Shown: piece by piece, positions 9,515 through 18,144 of the stretch
How positions within the stretch are numbered: the first letter of the stretch is position 1
Layout: each line of letters begins with the position of its first letter
NCBI RefSeq assembly: GCF_011839805.1
Contig: NZ_VWPY01000030.1
Location: 1 to 55,949, forward strand
DNA from: Kineococcus rubinsiae
Lineage (GTDB): Bacteria > Actinomycetota > Actinomycetes > Actinomycetales > Kineococcaceae
Reading direction: 5' to 3'
Length of the DNA stretch: 55,949 nt
Program-made: the position numbers and the translations under genes
The notes under the pieces: generated by a model
What the model was told of the DNA's origin: nothing
Seen by the model: the letters and a program-made list of their open reading frames with translations, nothing else
Database searches by the model: none

Positions 9515-9585
9515 TCCCGGGGGAGGATTCGAACCCCCACTGGACGGCACCAAAGGCCGCCGTGCTGCCGTTACACCACCCGGGA
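9515..9585 (-). tRNA. tRNA-Gln (anticodon UUG)
   Basis: A 71-nt cloverleaf on the minus strand. The 7-bp acceptor stem is TCCCGGG/CCCGGGA, the D arm is GTGT-AACGGCA-GCAC, the anticodon stem is GCGGC/GCCGT around loop CTTTGGT (anticodon TTG at positions 34-36), and the T arm is GGGGG-TTCGAAT-CCTCC. The GTGTAA...GCAC D arm is typical of glutamine tRNAs. CCA is not encoded; the sequence after the discriminator A is GCAG. The gene lies immediately upstream of glmU on the same strand. It reads CAA, and CAG by wobble; a CUG-anticodon gene would be expected elsewhere. Confidence 0.95.
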
Positions 9586-9744
9586 CGGCGGACCCGGCGA
9601 GCCGGGCCCCGACGCCGACCATCCTGCCAGCCCCGCGCGGGCGGCCCCTCCCGGACCGCGTCCGGCCGCCGCGCGCACCCCGCCACCTCGCGCGACCCGC
9701 CGCCCGCGGCCACCGGCGGGGGCCCCGACCGGCAGGATGGGCGC

Positions 9745-10434
9745 ATGCCGCCCCGCCCCCGCTCCCGCATGACGGGTGGCGAGCGGCGCGAGCAGCTGAT
9801 CGGCATCGGCCGCCACCTCTTCGCCGAGCGCGGGGTGGAGGGCACCACGGTCGAGGAGATCGCGGCGGCCGCGGGCGTCTCCAAGCCCGTCGTCTACGAG
9901 CACTTCCGCGGCAAGGAGGGGCTCTACGCCGTCGTCGTCGACCGCGAGATCGCCTCCCTGCTGTCCAGCATCGCCCGGTCGCTGTCCGGGCGGGGCAGCC
10001 CGAGGACGCTGCTCGAGCGCTCGACCATCGCTCTGCTCGACTACATCGAGGGCTCCACCGACGGCTTCCGCATCCTCGTGCGCGACTCCCCCGTCGCCCA
10101 GGCCACCGGCAACTTCGCCAGCCTCATCTCCGACGTCGCGGGGCAGGTCGAGTACCTCCTCGTGGACGCCTTCGCGGCGCGCGGCTTCCCGCCCCAGACG
10201 GCGTCGATGTACGCGCAGATGCTGGTCGGCATGGTCGCCATGACCGGGCAGTGGTGGCTGGAGACCCGCGAGCCGCCCAAGGAGGAGGTCGCGGCGCACC
10301 TCGTGAACCTCGCCTGGAACGGCCTGTCGGGCCTCGAGCGCTCCCCCGCGCTGTCCCCGAGCGGCCTGTCCTCCCGCCTCCCCTCCCCCCACGCTCCCGG
10401 CGCCGCAGCCGGGCGCGGCGGGGACGCCGACTAG
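9745..10434 (+). CDS. TetR/AcrR-family regulator
   Basis: DNA-binding repressor of 229 residues. The HTH is at about 14-60 (REQLIGIGRHLFAERGVEGTTVEEIAAAAGVSKPVVYEHFRGKEGLY). The remaining helices form a ligand and dimer domain (FRILVRDSPVAQATGNFASLISDVAGQVEYLLVDAF, QMLVGMVAMTGQWWLETREPP), and the last 30 residues are Ser/Pro/Ala-rich and look disordered. This resembles actinobacterial TetR proteins that carry a C-terminal YAP-like domain with a conserved WWL segment. ATG 9745 gives the usual spacing to the HTH. A MarR gene follows 10 bp downstream and is probably co-transcribed. No target gene is adjacent, so the regulated function is unknown. Confidence 0.88.
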   Translation: MPPRPRSRMTGGERREQLIGIGRHLFAERGVEGTTVEEIAAAAGVSKPVVYEHFRGKEGLYAVVVDREIASLLSSIARSLSGRGSPRTLLERSTIALLDYIEGSTDGFRILVRDSPVAQATGNFASLISDVAGQVEYLLVDAFAARGFPPQTASMYAQMLVGMVAMTGQWWLETREPPKEEVAAHLVNLAWNGLSGLERSPALSPSGLSSRLPSPHAPGAAAGRGGDAD

Positions 10435-10444
10435 GGTCCGGGAC

Positions 10445-11053
10445 GTGCCCGATCCCGAGCAGACCGGTCCCGAGCAGGCCGGTCCTGGGCAGGCCGGTCC
10501 TGGGCAGACCGGTCGTCAGCGCACCGCCGCGGCGGACGAGGTCGACCGGATCGTCGCCGCGTGGCGCCGCGAGGCGCCGCAGCTGGACGTCGACCCGCTC
10601 GAGGTCCTCTCCCGCGTCGCCCGCCTCGCGCGCCACCTCGACCGCCTGCGCCGCGACGCCTTCGCCGCCCACGCGCTCGAGACCTGGGAGTTCGACGTCC
10701 TCGCGGCGCTGCGCCGGGCCGGCGCGCCGCACGAGCTCTCCCCCGGGCAGCTGCTCGTCCAGACGCTCGTCACGAGCGGCACCATGACCAACCGGGTCGA
10801 CCGCCTCGTCACGCGCGGGCTCGTGCAGCGCCGGCCCGACCCGGCCGACGGCCGCAGCGTCCGGGTCCGGCTCACCGACGCCGGGGCGGAGGCGGTCGAC
10901 GCGGCACTGGCGGACCTGGTGCGCGCGGAGCACCGGATGCTCGGCGTCCTCGCGCCGGAGGAGCGCCACGCCCTCGCGGCCCTGCTGCGGCGCGTCGCGG
11001 CCCCCTTCGAGGCCGCGGACGAGACCCACCCAGCCCCGAGGCCCCGGACGTGA
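10445..11053 (+). CDS. MarR-family winged-helix regulator
   Basis: Transcription factor of 202 residues. The N-terminal 25 residues hold a tandem GP(E/G)Q(A/T) repeat, and the nucleotide repeat is nearly exact (CCGGTCCTGGGCAGG-type units). The MarR core follows: helices with RDAFAAHALETWEFDVLAALRR, recognition helix QTLVTSGTMTNRVDRLVTRGLV, and the wing QRRPDPADGRSVRVRLTDAG with the conserved D-x-R-D/S-x-R type turn. It is second in a two-gene unit behind the TetR gene. Transcription ends at the long hairpin that begins inside its stop codon. GTG 10445 is the only start giving the full repeat; the true start could be after it. Confidence 0.87.
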   Translation: MPDPEQTGPEQAGPGQAGPGQTGRQRTAAADEVDRIVAAWRREAPQLDVDPLEVLSRVARLARHLDRLRRDAFAAHALETWEFDVLAALRRAGAPHELSPGQLLVQTLVTSGTMTNRVDRLVTRGLVQRRPDPADGRSVRVRLTDAGAEAVDAALADLVRAEHRMLGVLAPEERHALAALLRRVAAPFEAADETHPAPRPRT

Positions 11054-11090
11054 CACCGCCCCCGCCGTCGGGGACGGCGGGGGCGGTGTC
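11052..11090. terminator. Bidirectional rho-independent-type terminator
   Basis: Perfect 18-bp stem (left arm 11052-11069, GACACCGCCCCCGCCGTC) with loop GGG at 11070-11072 and right arm 11073-11090. It lies between the convergent MarR gene and the sugar transferase gene and includes the last two bases of the MarR stop codon. There is no U-tract, which is normal for actinobacterial hairpin terminators. Confidence 0.85.
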
Positions 11091-11105
11091 GTGCAGGCGT
11101 GCGGC

Positions 11106-12683
11106 TCAGTAGGCGCCGCGACCCTTGAAGACCGCGCCGGCGGTCTTCCAGAGGATCATGAAGTCGAACGTGAAGGACCAGTTCTCGACGTAGCGGACGT
11201 CCAGGCGCACCGACTCGTCCCAGTCCAGGTCCGAGCGGCCGTTGATCTGCCAGAGCCCCGTCAGGCCGGGCTTGACCAGCAGGCGGCGGCGCATGTCGAG
11301 GCCGTAGGTGTCGACCTCGCGCTGCAGCGGCGGCCGCGGCCCGACGAGGGACATGTTGCCCAGCAGCACGTTGATGAGCTGCGGCAGCTCGTCGACGGAG
11401 TAGCGGCGCATGACGCGGCCCACGCGGGTGATGCGGGGGTCGACCTTCATCTTGAACAGGACGCCGTTGCCGTCGGTGGCGTCGCGCAGGTCGATGAGCA
11501 GCTTCTCCGCGTCGGTGACCATCGAGCGGAACTTGTACATCGTGAACGGCTTGCCGTCCTTGCCGATGCGCTCCTGGCGGAAGAAGACCGGGCCGCGGGA
11601 GTCCAGCTTGATCAGCAGCGCCAGCCCGGCCAGGACGGGGCTGAGCAGGAGCAGGGCGATCGCGGCCGAGGTGCGGTCCACGGTCGTCTTGGCGAAGCGG
11701 CGCATGCCGGTGAGCTCGGGGCGCTCGACGTGCAGCAGCGGCAGCCCGCAGACGGGGCGGATCGCGACGCGCGGCCCGATGACCTCCGTGAGCGCGGGCG
11801 CGACGACCAGGTCGGCGCGGGTGGCCTCCAGCTCCCAGCCGAGGCGGCGCAGGGCCGGCCCGTCGAGCTCGGGGCAGGCCGTGACGGCCACGACGTCGGC
11901 GTCCACGCTGGCGGTGGCGTGCCGGACCTCGTCGAGGCTGCCGATGACCTCGATGCCGAGGGCCGTGAGCTCCGCGTCCTGCTCCGGCGTGCCCTTGCCG
12001 CCGGGCACGCACGCCCCGACGATCCGCATGCCGTGGTAGGAGGCGCGGTGCAGCTGGCGGGCCATGCTCGCGACGGCGGCGCGGTGGCCGACGGCGACGA
12101 CGGTCTGCCCCGCCTCCCCGCGCGCGCGGCGCTCGTGCAGCCGCTTGCGGGTGGCGTAGCGCCCGACCAGCGTCAGGAGGATCGCGATCGGGAAGGCGAC
12201 GACGACGTAGCCGCGGGCGATGTCGAGGTCGAGGGCCCACGAGGTCGTCCCGAGGAGGGCCACGACGGCCAGGCCGGCCGAGAAGACGCGGTGGAACTCC
12301 TCGGACCCGACGCCCAGGAAGCGGGGCTCGTAGGTGCGGAAGGCGCCCATCGCCATCACCCAGATCACCGGCAGCAGGACGGCGCACGCCATGACGGCGC
12401 GTCCCGGGGTGGTCGTGAGGTCGGCGGGCTGGCCGTTGAAGCGGGCGAAGAAGCCCACGAAGGCGGCGAAGGCCGCGGCGACCGCGTCGACCGCGACGAT
12501 CTGCTGGACGTAGTTGCGCTGCCAGGCGGGCGTGCGCTCGGCGGTGCCGAGGGCCACGCGCTGGCGCGGGAGGAGGAGCCGCTCACGGCGGAGGGCGTCT
12601 GCGTCGGCTGGCGACGTCCCGAGGAGCTCGTCCTCCAGCTCACCGACGTCGGACGTGGTTCCGGGCAAGTCGCTGATGCTCAA
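11106..12683 (-). CDS. Exopolysaccharide-initiating polyprenyl glycosylphosphotransferase
   Basis: Loads the first sugar-phosphate onto undecaprenyl phosphate to start exopolysaccharide synthesis (WbaP/CpsE family). The 525-residue protein has four N-terminal helices (about 60-170), a Rossmann-like central domain (VVAVGHRAAVASMARQL), a fifth hydrophobic segment (TSAAIALLLLSPVLAGLALLI) and the cytosolic bacterial sugar transferase domain. That domain holds the conserved FFRQERIGKDGKPFTMYKFRSMV, DELPQLINVLLGNMSLVGPRPP and KPGLTGLWQINGRSD. TTG 12683 was chosen because AGGGGGGA lies 5 nt upstream; an in-frame ATG at 12773 gives 30 extra, unconserved residues. It is separated from the other polysaccharide genes at 1-5 kb by the glmU block. 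Confidence 0.92.
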   Translation of the reverse strand: MSISDLPGTTSDVGELEDELLGTSPADADALRRERLLLPRQRVALGTAERTPAWQRNYVQQIVAVDAVAAAFAAFVGFFARFNGQPADLTTTPGRAVMACAVLLPVIWVMAMGAFRTYEPRFLGVGSEEFHRVFSAGLAVVALLGTTSWALDLDIARGYVVVAFPIAILLTLVGRYATRKRLHERRARGEAGQTVVAVGHRAAVASMARQLHRASYHGMRIVGACVPGGKGTPEQDAELTALGIEVIGSLDEVRHATASVDADVVAVTACPELDGPALRRLGWELEATRADLVVAPALTEVIGPRVAIRPVCGLPLLHVERPELTGMRRFAKTTVDRTSAAIALLLLSPVLAGLALLIKLDSRGPVFFRQERIGKDGKPFTMYKFRSMVTDAEKLLIDLRDATDGNGVLFKMKVDPRITRVGRVMRRYSVDELPQLINVLLGNMSLVGPRPPLQREVDTYGLDMRRRLLVKPGLTGLWQINGRSDLDWDESVRLDVRYVENWSFTFDFMILWKTAGAVFKGRGAY

Positions 12684-12923
12684 TGTCCCCCCTGGACAGT
12701 GGTGCGAGCCCACCGGTGGACCGGCGGGCCTGCTGTGGTCATCGCCCCCGCGACCGACCCCTGCGAGGCACACAGTAGGGGGGCCGCACCGGGCCCCCGC
12801 AAGGTGCAGGGCCCGAAACGGGGCGGATCTCCCCCGTTCGCACCAGATGGCGGGTAGGGGTTGACGATCGGGTCAACGGGCCTCACGGAGGGTGACGGAT
12901 TCACCCCCCGGGCGCCCGGGCGC

Positions 12924-14780
12924 TCACTCCACGAGGTCAGACGCCTCCAGCCACGACTCCTCGAGCTGCTCGCGCTCGGCGGCCAGGCCGCGGAGCTCGA
13001 CGTCGAGGGACTGCACGGCCTCGTGGTCGGTCGCCTGCTCGGCCATGGCGGCGTGCAGCTGCGCCTCGCGCTTCGCGACCTTGTCGAGCTGGCGCTCCAC
13101 CCGGCCCATCTCCTTGCGGGCGGCGCGCACCGCCGCGGCGTCGGGCGCCCCGGCGGCCGAGGCGGACGCCGAGGCCGCGGCGGTCGCGCTGCGGGCCTGC
13201 GTGCGGGCGTCGGTGATGGCGCCGGCCTTGGCCTCGGCGCGCCGGCGCAGGTACTCCTCGACGCCGCCGGGCAGGTCGCGCACGGTGCCGTCGCCCAGCA
13301 GGGCCACCTGGCGGTCGGTGACGCGCTCCAGCAGGTACCGGTCGTGGCTGACGACGACGAGCGTGCCCGGCCAGCCGTCGAGCAGGTCCTCGACGGCGGC
13401 GAGCGTGTCGGTGTCGAGGTCGTTGGTCGGCTCGTCGAGCAGGAGCACGTTGGGCTCGCCCATCAGCAGGCGCAGCAGCTGCAGGCGGCGGCGCTCGCCA
13501 CCGGACAGGTCGCCCACGCGCGTCCAGGCCCGCTGGGCCGTGAAGCCCAGGCGCTCCAGCAGCTGACCGGCCGGCACGTCGCGGTCGCCCAGGCGGACGT
13601 GGCCCGCGACGCGCTCCACGGCCTCCAGCGTGCGCAGGTCCGCCACCTCGTCGAGCTCGCGGACCTCCTGCGTCAGCTGGGCCACGACGACGGTCGAGCC
13701 GCGCTTGACCCGCCCGGCGTCCGGCTGCAGCGCCCCCGTGACGAGGGCGAGCATCGAGGACTTGCCCGCGCCGTTGACCCCGACGATGCCCACGCGGTCG
13801 CCCGGGCCCAGCCGCCACGTGACGTGGTCGAGCAGCGTGCGCCGGCGCGGGCCCTCGCCGAAGGCCAGCGTGACGTCCTCGAGGTCCACGACGTCCTTGC
13901 CCAGGCGGGTGGTCGCCATCCGGGCCAGCGCGACGGTGTCGCGCGGCGGCGGCTCGTCGGCGATCAGCGCGGTCGCGGCGTCGATGCGGAAGCGCGGCTT
14001 GCTGGTGCGCGCGGGGGCGCCGCGCTGCAGCCAGGCGAGCTCCTTGCGCAGCAGGTTCTGCCGGCGCTCCTCGGTGAAGGCCTGCACGCGGGCGCGCTCG
14101 GCGCGGGTCTGGACGTAGGCGGCGTACCCGCCCTCGTAGGGGTCGACGACCCCGTCGTGGACCTCCCAGACGCGCTCGCAGACGGCGTCGAGGAACCACC
14201 GGTCGTGGGTGACGACCAGCAGCGCGCCCTGGCCGGGCGCCCAACGGGTGCGCAGGTGCTCCGCGAGCCAGGCCACGCCCTCGACGTCGAGGTGGTTGGT
14301 CGGCTCGTCGAGGATCACGAGGTCGTGCTCGCCGGCCAGCAGCGCCGCGAGCGCCACCCGGCGGCGCTGCCCGCCCGAGAGGGTGGAGATGGTCGCCTCG
14401 AGCCCGCCCACGTCGGCGGCGTCGAGCCCGCCGAGCAGGCCCGAGACGACGTCGCGCACGCGCGACTGCGAGGCCCACGCGTGCTCGGGGGCGTCACCCA
14501 GCACGGCCTCGCGCACGGTCGCGCCCGGCGGCAGCGGGTCGCCCTGCTCGAGCATCGCCAGGCGCAGGCCGCCGGTGTGGGTCACGCGGCCGGAGTCGGC
14601 CTCCTGCCGCTTCGCCAGCAGCCGCAGCAGCGTCGACTTGCCGTCGCCGTTGCGGCCGACCACGCCCGTGCGGTCGCCCTCGGACAGGCCCAGGGACACG
14701 TGGTCGAGCAGCAGGCGGGAGCCGTGCACGACCGTGAGCGCCTCCGCGCTGACCAGGTTCGTCAGGTTCGGGTTGGCCAC
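12924..14780 (-). CDS. ABC-F family ATPase (Uup-like)
   Basis: Soluble duplicated ABC ATPase of 618 residues without membrane segments. Translation-factor-type ABC-F proteins act at the ribosome or in DNA repair (Uup). Domain 1 has Walker A GRNGDGKST, signature LSGGQRRRVALAALL and Walker B LVILDEPTNHLD. An interdomain linker of about 80 residues is rich in Glu/Arg (AYVQTRAERARVQAFTEERRQNLLRKELAWLQRGAPARTSKPRFR). Domain 2 has GVNGAGKSS, LSGGERRRLQLLRLL and LLLDEPTNDLD. The C-terminus, after an Ala/Ser-rich spacer, is a coiled coil (RKEMGRVERQLDKVAKREAQL) typical of Uup. Its start is 3 bp after the ispE stop, consistent with one operon. Confidence 0.94.
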   Translation of the reverse strand: MANPNLTNLVSAEALTVVHGSRLLLDHVSLGLSEGDRTGVVGRNGDGKSTLLRLLAKRQEADSGRVTHTGGLRLAMLEQGDPLPPGATVREAVLGDAPEHAWASQSRVRDVVSGLLGGLDAADVGGLEATISTLSGGQRRRVALAALLAGEHDLVILDEPTNHLDVEGVAWLAEHLRTRWAPGQGALLVVTHDRWFLDAVCERVWEVHDGVVDPYEGGYAAYVQTRAERARVQAFTEERRQNLLRKELAWLQRGAPARTSKPRFRIDAATALIADEPPPRDTVALARMATTRLGKDVVDLEDVTLAFGEGPRRRTLLDHVTWRLGPGDRVGIVGVNGAGKSSMLALVTGALQPDAGRVKRGSTVVVAQLTQEVRELDEVADLRTLEAVERVAGHVRLGDRDVPAGQLLERLGFTAQRAWTRVGDLSGGERRRLQLLRLLMGEPNVLLLDEPTNDLDTDTLAAVEDLLDGWPGTLVVVSHDRYLLERVTDRQVALLGDGTVRDLPGGVEEYLRRRAEAKAGAITDARTQARSATAAASASASAAGAPDAAAVRAARKEMGRVERQLDKVAKREAQLHAAMAEQATDHEAVQSLDVELRGLAAEREQLEESWLEASDLVE

Positions 14781-14783
14781 GGT

Positions 14784-15824
14784 TCAGTCGTCTCCCTCGG
14801 AGCGTTCGGGTGCGGGCGGGCTCGTGCGGACGTCGGCGGGACCGGCGTCGCGCGCGCCCTGGTCGGTCACCGCGGTGGCGCGGACGGCCTCGAGGACGTG
14901 CGCCCCCAGGACGGGACCGGACGCCGTGCGGACGTGCTGCGCGCCGTGGCGGTCCGTCAGCGCCGCCGCGAGGTCCGCGGCAGCCGCCGGGGACTCGGCC
15001 AGGAGGGCCACGGTGGGGCCGGAGCCCGACACGACGGCGGCCATGGCCCCGGCCGCTCGACCGGCCTCCATCGTCCCGGCCAGGTGCGGGGCCAGCGAGA
15101 GGGCGGCCTCGGCGAGGTCGTTGTGCAGCGCGGCGCCCAGCTGCGCGGGGTCGCCCGCGCGCAGGGCGGTCTCGACGGCCCGCAACCGCCGGACGTCGCC
15201 CAGGTCGCTGCCGCCGTCGCCCGTCAGCCGGTCGAACTCGCGGAACACCGCGGGGGTCGACAGGCCCACGGGCGAGGTGACGAGGACCCAGGAGAAGGTG
15301 GCCGTCGTCATGACGGGGACGAGCCGCTCACCGCGGCCGGTGCCGACCGCGGTGCGCCCGTGCAGCGCGAAGGGGACGTCCGAGCCGAGCTCCGCGGCCA
15401 GCTCGCCCAGCTGCTCCAGCCCCAGGTGGGTGCCCCACAGCGCGTCGGCGGCCACGAGCGCCGCGGCGGCGTCCGCCGAGCCTCCGGCCATGCCCCCGGC
15501 CACGGGGACGCCCTTGTGCAGGTGCAGGTCGAGCGCGCCCCCGGTGCCGGTGCGCTCCGCGAGCAGGCGCACGGCGCGCACCGCGAGGTTGGAGCCGTCC
15601 AGCGGGACCCGGCTGACGTCCGTGCCGTCGGTGCCCGTGACGCGGACACGGCCGGCAGGCCCCTCGGCGAGGCTGGCGCGGACGTCCTCGTGCAGCGACA
15701 GCGCCTGGAAGACGGTCAGGAGGTCGTGGTAGCCGTCGTCGCGTCGCGGGCCGACCTGCAGCAGCAGGTTGACCTTGGCGGGGGCGCGGGCCGTGACGGC
15801 CGCGCCGGGAGCAGGACTCGGCAC
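14784..15824 (-). CDS. ispE: 4-diphosphocytidyl-2-C-methyl-D-erythritol kinase
   Basis: Phosphorylates CDP-methylerythritol in the non-mevalonate isoprenoid pathway; cytoplasmic GHMP kinase. The 346 residues include the N-terminal RAPAKVNLLLQVGPRRDDGYHDLLTVFQAL, the ATP-binding Gly-rich loop PVAGGMAGGSADAAAAL, and the C-terminal GHMP motif MAAVVSGSGPTVALL. An additional ~30 residues after the last motif form a Pro/Ser/Glu-rich tail. GTG 15824 was chosen as the only start codon ahead of the conserved AKVNL; the Shine-Dalgarno is weak, suggesting coupling to rsmA, which stops 11 bp upstream. The rsmA-ispE-ABC-F order is standard in actinobacteria. Confidence 0.96.
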   Translation of the reverse strand: MPSPAPGAAVTARAPAKVNLLLQVGPRRDDGYHDLLTVFQALSLHEDVRASLAEGPAGRVRVTGTDGTDVSRVPLDGSNLAVRAVRLLAERTGTGGALDLHLHKGVPVAGGMAGGSADAAAALVAADALWGTHLGLEQLGELAAELGSDVPFALHGRTAVGTGRGERLVPVMTTATFSWVLVTSPVGLSTPAVFREFDRLTGDGGSDLGDVRRLRAVETALRAGDPAQLGAALHNDLAEAALSLAPHLAGTMEAGRAAGAMAAVVSGSGPTVALLAESPAAAADLAAALTDRHGAQHVRTASGPVLGAHVLEAVRATAVTDQGARDAGPADVRTSPPAPERSEGDD

Positions 15825-15835
15825 GTCGGCCCAGC

Positions 15836-16714
15836 CTACGGGCCGACCGCGCCCCCGCCCGCCGCGCGGGTCGCGGCGATGCGGGCGAAGTCCGCGACGT
15901 CGAGCTGCTCGCCGCGCTCGGAGGGGTCCACGCCCGCGGCCCGCAGCGCCTCCTCGGCGGCGGTGGGCGACCCGGCCCAGCCGGCCAGCGCGGCCCGCAG
16001 CGTCTTGCGGCGCTGAGCGAACGCCGCGTCGACGACGGCGAAGACCTCCTCGCGGGAGGCGGTCGTCACGGGCGGCTCGCGCCGGGTGAGGGCGACGAGG
16101 CCCGAGTCGACGCGGGGCACCGGCCAGAACACCGGGGGCGGCACGGAGCCGGCGCGCACGGCGGACGCGTACCAGGCCGTCTTGACGCTGGGCACGCCGT
16201 AGGTGCGGCTGCCGGGCGGTGCGACGAGGCGGTCGGCGACCTCGGACTGCACCATGACCAGGCCCCGGCGCAGCGTCGGGAAGCGCGACAGCATGGTCAG
16301 CAGGACCGGCACGGCGACGTTGTAGGGCAGGTTCGCCACGAGCGCCGTGGGCGGCGGCCCGGGCAGCTCCTCCACGCGCAGCGCGTCGGCCGTGACGACC
16401 TCGAGCTGCGTGCCCTCCCGGGCGCGGCCCGCCGCGGTGCGCGGCAGCTCCGCGGCCAGGACGGGGTCGATCTCGACGGCCACGACCCGGTCGACGGCCT
16501 CGAGCAGCGCGAGCGTCAGCGAGCCGAGGCCCGGGCCCACCTCGACGACGACGTCGTCCGCGGTGAGCCCGGCGACCCGGACGATGCGCCGCACCGTGTT
16601 GGCGTCGACGACGAAGTTCTGGCCGAGCGTCTTGGTCGGGCGCACCCCGAGGCGGGTGGCGAGCTCCCGGACGTCGGACGCGGTGAGCAGGAAGCTCAGA
16701 GCTTCCTCCCGCAC
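15836..16714 (-). CDS. rsmA: 16S rRNA (adenine1518/1519-N6)-dimethyltransferase
   Basis: KsgA-type enzyme that dimethylates two adenines in helix 45 of 16S rRNA during 30S maturation. About 290 residues: [19 protein letters not shown] at the N-terminus, SAM motif [19 protein letters not shown], motif [10 protein letters not shown] and catalytic motif [16 protein letters not shown]-terminal helical domain ends in [15 protein letters not shown]. The start is uncertain. GTG 16714 and GTG 16723 are in frame but lack a Shine-Dalgarno. A CTG at 16699 has a perfect GGGAGGAA 5 nt upstream and overlaps the rpfB-like stop as CTGA, giving a protein that begins exactly where homologues usually do. Confidence 0.95.
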   Translation of the reverse strand: MREEALSFLLTASDVRELATRLGVRPTKTLGQNFVVDANTVRRIVRVAGLTADDVVVEVGPGLGSLTLALLEAVDRVVAVEIDPVLAAELPRTAAGRAREGTQLEVVTADALRVEELPGPPPTALVANLPYNVAVPVLLTMLSRFPTLRRGLVMVQSEVADRLVAPPGSRTYGVPSVKTAWYASAVRAGSVPPPVFWPVPRVDSGLVALTRREPPVTTASREEVFAVVDAAFAQRRKTLRAALAGWAGSPTAAEEALRAAGVDPSERGEQLDVADFARIAATRAAGGGAVGP

Positions 16715-17868
16715 ACGGGCCACTGGCCCCGGCCGGAGCGCTGGTAGAGGATCTGCGCGCGGTTGGTCTGCTCCGCCGCGGACGCCTGGCTCGGGAGCCC
16801 GCTGCCGCCGACGGCGCGCCACGTGCTGACGCTGAACTGGTACAGACCGTGGTACAGCCCGTTGCTGGAGACGATGCGCGGGTTGCCGCCGGACTCGCAG
16901 GCCGCCAGGGCGCCCCAGTTGAGCCCGTCCGAACCCGTCGCGGGCGCGCTGCCGCCGCCCGAGGACGAGGAGGCGGCCTTCGGCGCGGGCGCGGGCGCCG
17001 GGGCCGGCTTGGCCTTGGTGCCGACCTGCACGACCTCCTCGACCGGGGCGACGTCGACGACCTCGCCGGCGACGTCGTGCTGGGCGCGGACGCCGTCACG
17101 GGTGACGTCGTCGAACGTCACGGTCTTGGAGCCGTCGACGCCCTCAGTGACGACCTTCCGCTCCCCGGTGAAGAGGGCGTCGGTCTTCTCGGTGCGGCTG
17201 CCGTGGGGCAGGTCGACGACCTCGGTGCTCTGGCTGCGGTCGATGCGCACGACCTGCAGGCGCAGGCCCGCGGTGACCGCGTCGGTGACGGGTGCGGAGA
17301 CCTCGTCGCCCTCGCGGACGCTCACGCCGGTCTCGCTCAGCAGCCCGGCCACGTCCTTCGCGGTGCTGGTGACCTGGCGCTCGGCGCCGTCGGCGACGAC
17401 GGTGACCGGCTTCGGGGTGACGACGTCAAGCGCGAGGCCCTGGCGGCCCAGCGGCTCGGAGCGCGACGCGGAGAGCTTGGCGCCGTCGGCGCGGACCCCG
17501 AGGTCGGCCAGCGCGTCGTCGACGGTGTGCGCGGTCGTCCAGAGGACCTGCTGCTTCCCGTCGACCGTGAGGGTCAGCTCGCGGCCGTAGCGCACGACGA
17601 TCTCGGCGCCGTCCGTCAGCTTCGCGTCGGCGGCCGGCGCGACGATGTCGTGCGGGCCCACGGTGACGCCCTCGGCATCCAGAACGTCGCCCACGGTCCC
17701 CGCGAACGTGCTGACCTGCGAGGTGGCGCCGTCGGCGTCGAGCGTGACGTCCTTGTCGAAGGTGGTGAAGGCCACCGTGCCGCCGACGACGGCGACCAGG
17801 GCGGTGCCGCCGGCCACGAGGCGCGCGGTGCGGGAGCGGGGCAGCTTGGCGGAGAGCGTGGGAGCCAC
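16696..17868 (-). CDS. RpfB-like resuscitation-promoting factor (DUF348-G5-transglycosylase)
   Basis: Secreted or membrane-anchored muralytic enzyme that helps growth restart and cell-wall remodelling. The 390-residue protein has an N-terminal signal-anchor (about 15-38, [22 protein letters not shown]), three ~50-residue DUF348 repeats ([69 protein letters not shown]), a G5 domain (about 210-285), a Pro-Ala/Ser-Gly linker, and the Rpf lysozyme-like domain ([35 protein letters not shown]) with the catalytic Glu of CESGGN. The start codon GTG 17868 has AGGAA nearby; GTG 17898 is an alternative. The gene sits between tatD and rsmA, the usual rpfB position, and the 3' end overlaps rsmA. Confidence 0.93.
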   Translation of the reverse strand: MAPTLSAKLPRSRTARLVAGGTALVAVVGGTVAFTTFDKDVTLDADGATSQVSTFAGTVGDVLDAEGVTVGPHDIVAPAADAKLTDGAEIVVRYGRELTLTVDGKQQVLWTTAHTVDDALADLGVRADGAKLSASRSEPLGRQGLALDVVTPKPVTVVADGAERQVTSTAKDVAGLLSETGVSVREGDEVSAPVTDAVTAGLRLQVVRIDRSQSTEVVDLPHGSRTEKTDALFTGERKVVTEGVDGSKTVTFDDVTRDGVRAQHDVAGEVVDVAPVEEVVQVGTKAKPAPAPAPAPKAASSSSGGGSAPATGSDGLNWGALAACESGGNPRIVSSNGLYHGLYQFSVSTWRAVGGSGLPSQASAAEQTNRAQILYQRSGRGQWPVCGRKL

Positions 17869-18100
17869 GGGGTTCCTAGCGACGATGGTCCCGGGCACGA
17901 GACGGGCGCACGCGCAGCCGAGGACCTCCCCGCAGGCGCGGGGACGACGGTTCGGACATCCCGGGCGGACCCCTCCCCCGGGACACGGGGCACCGCGGGA
18001 CCGTCTCCGGTCGCGCCTGCTCCGCCTCGCGTGTCACCCGGATGGTCTCGACCCCGGCCGACTGGGCGGGACCGTAACCCGCCCGAGACCCCGCCGACAA
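17869..18100 (-). promoter_or_regulatory. Long structured leader of the rpfB-like gene with candidate promoter
   Basis: The 276-bp gap between tatD and the rpfB-like gene holds a possible minus-strand promoter: TTGTCG at 18095-18100, 18-nt spacer, TACGGT at 18071-18076. It would give a leader of about 195 nt. Two clear hairpins lie in the leader: TCCCGGG/CCCGGGA arms at 17959-17983 and CCCCGC-AGGC-GCGGGG at 17928-17943. Actinobacterial rpf genes are often controlled by c-di-AMP (ydaO) riboswitches, but I could not match the conserved ydaO core here. The regulatory role is open. Confidence 0.4.
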
Positions 18101-18144
18101 GTTCCCGTGATCGCCGCGGCCCCACGTCAGCAGATCACCGACGG

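Noticed and set aside
9370-9540. Longer N-terminus for GlmU from ATG 9540
   Set aside because: The extra part lies partly in the tRNA-Gln gene and has no conserved sequence; GTG 9369 has a Shine-Dalgarno.
6755-9622. Long minus-strand open frame covering prs, glmU and tRNA-Gln
   Set aside because: Different frame from both real genes, and it would read through a tRNA; Arg/Gly-rich shadow.
12861-16016. Long plus-strand open frame (1,051 codons)
   Set aside because: Antisense to ABC-F and ispE; the protein is Gln/Val/Gly/Arg-rich shadow with no motif.
17869-18144. c-di-AMP (ydaO) riboswitch before the rpfB-like gene
   Set aside because: I looked for the conserved ydaO core but could not find it; only generic hairpins are visible.
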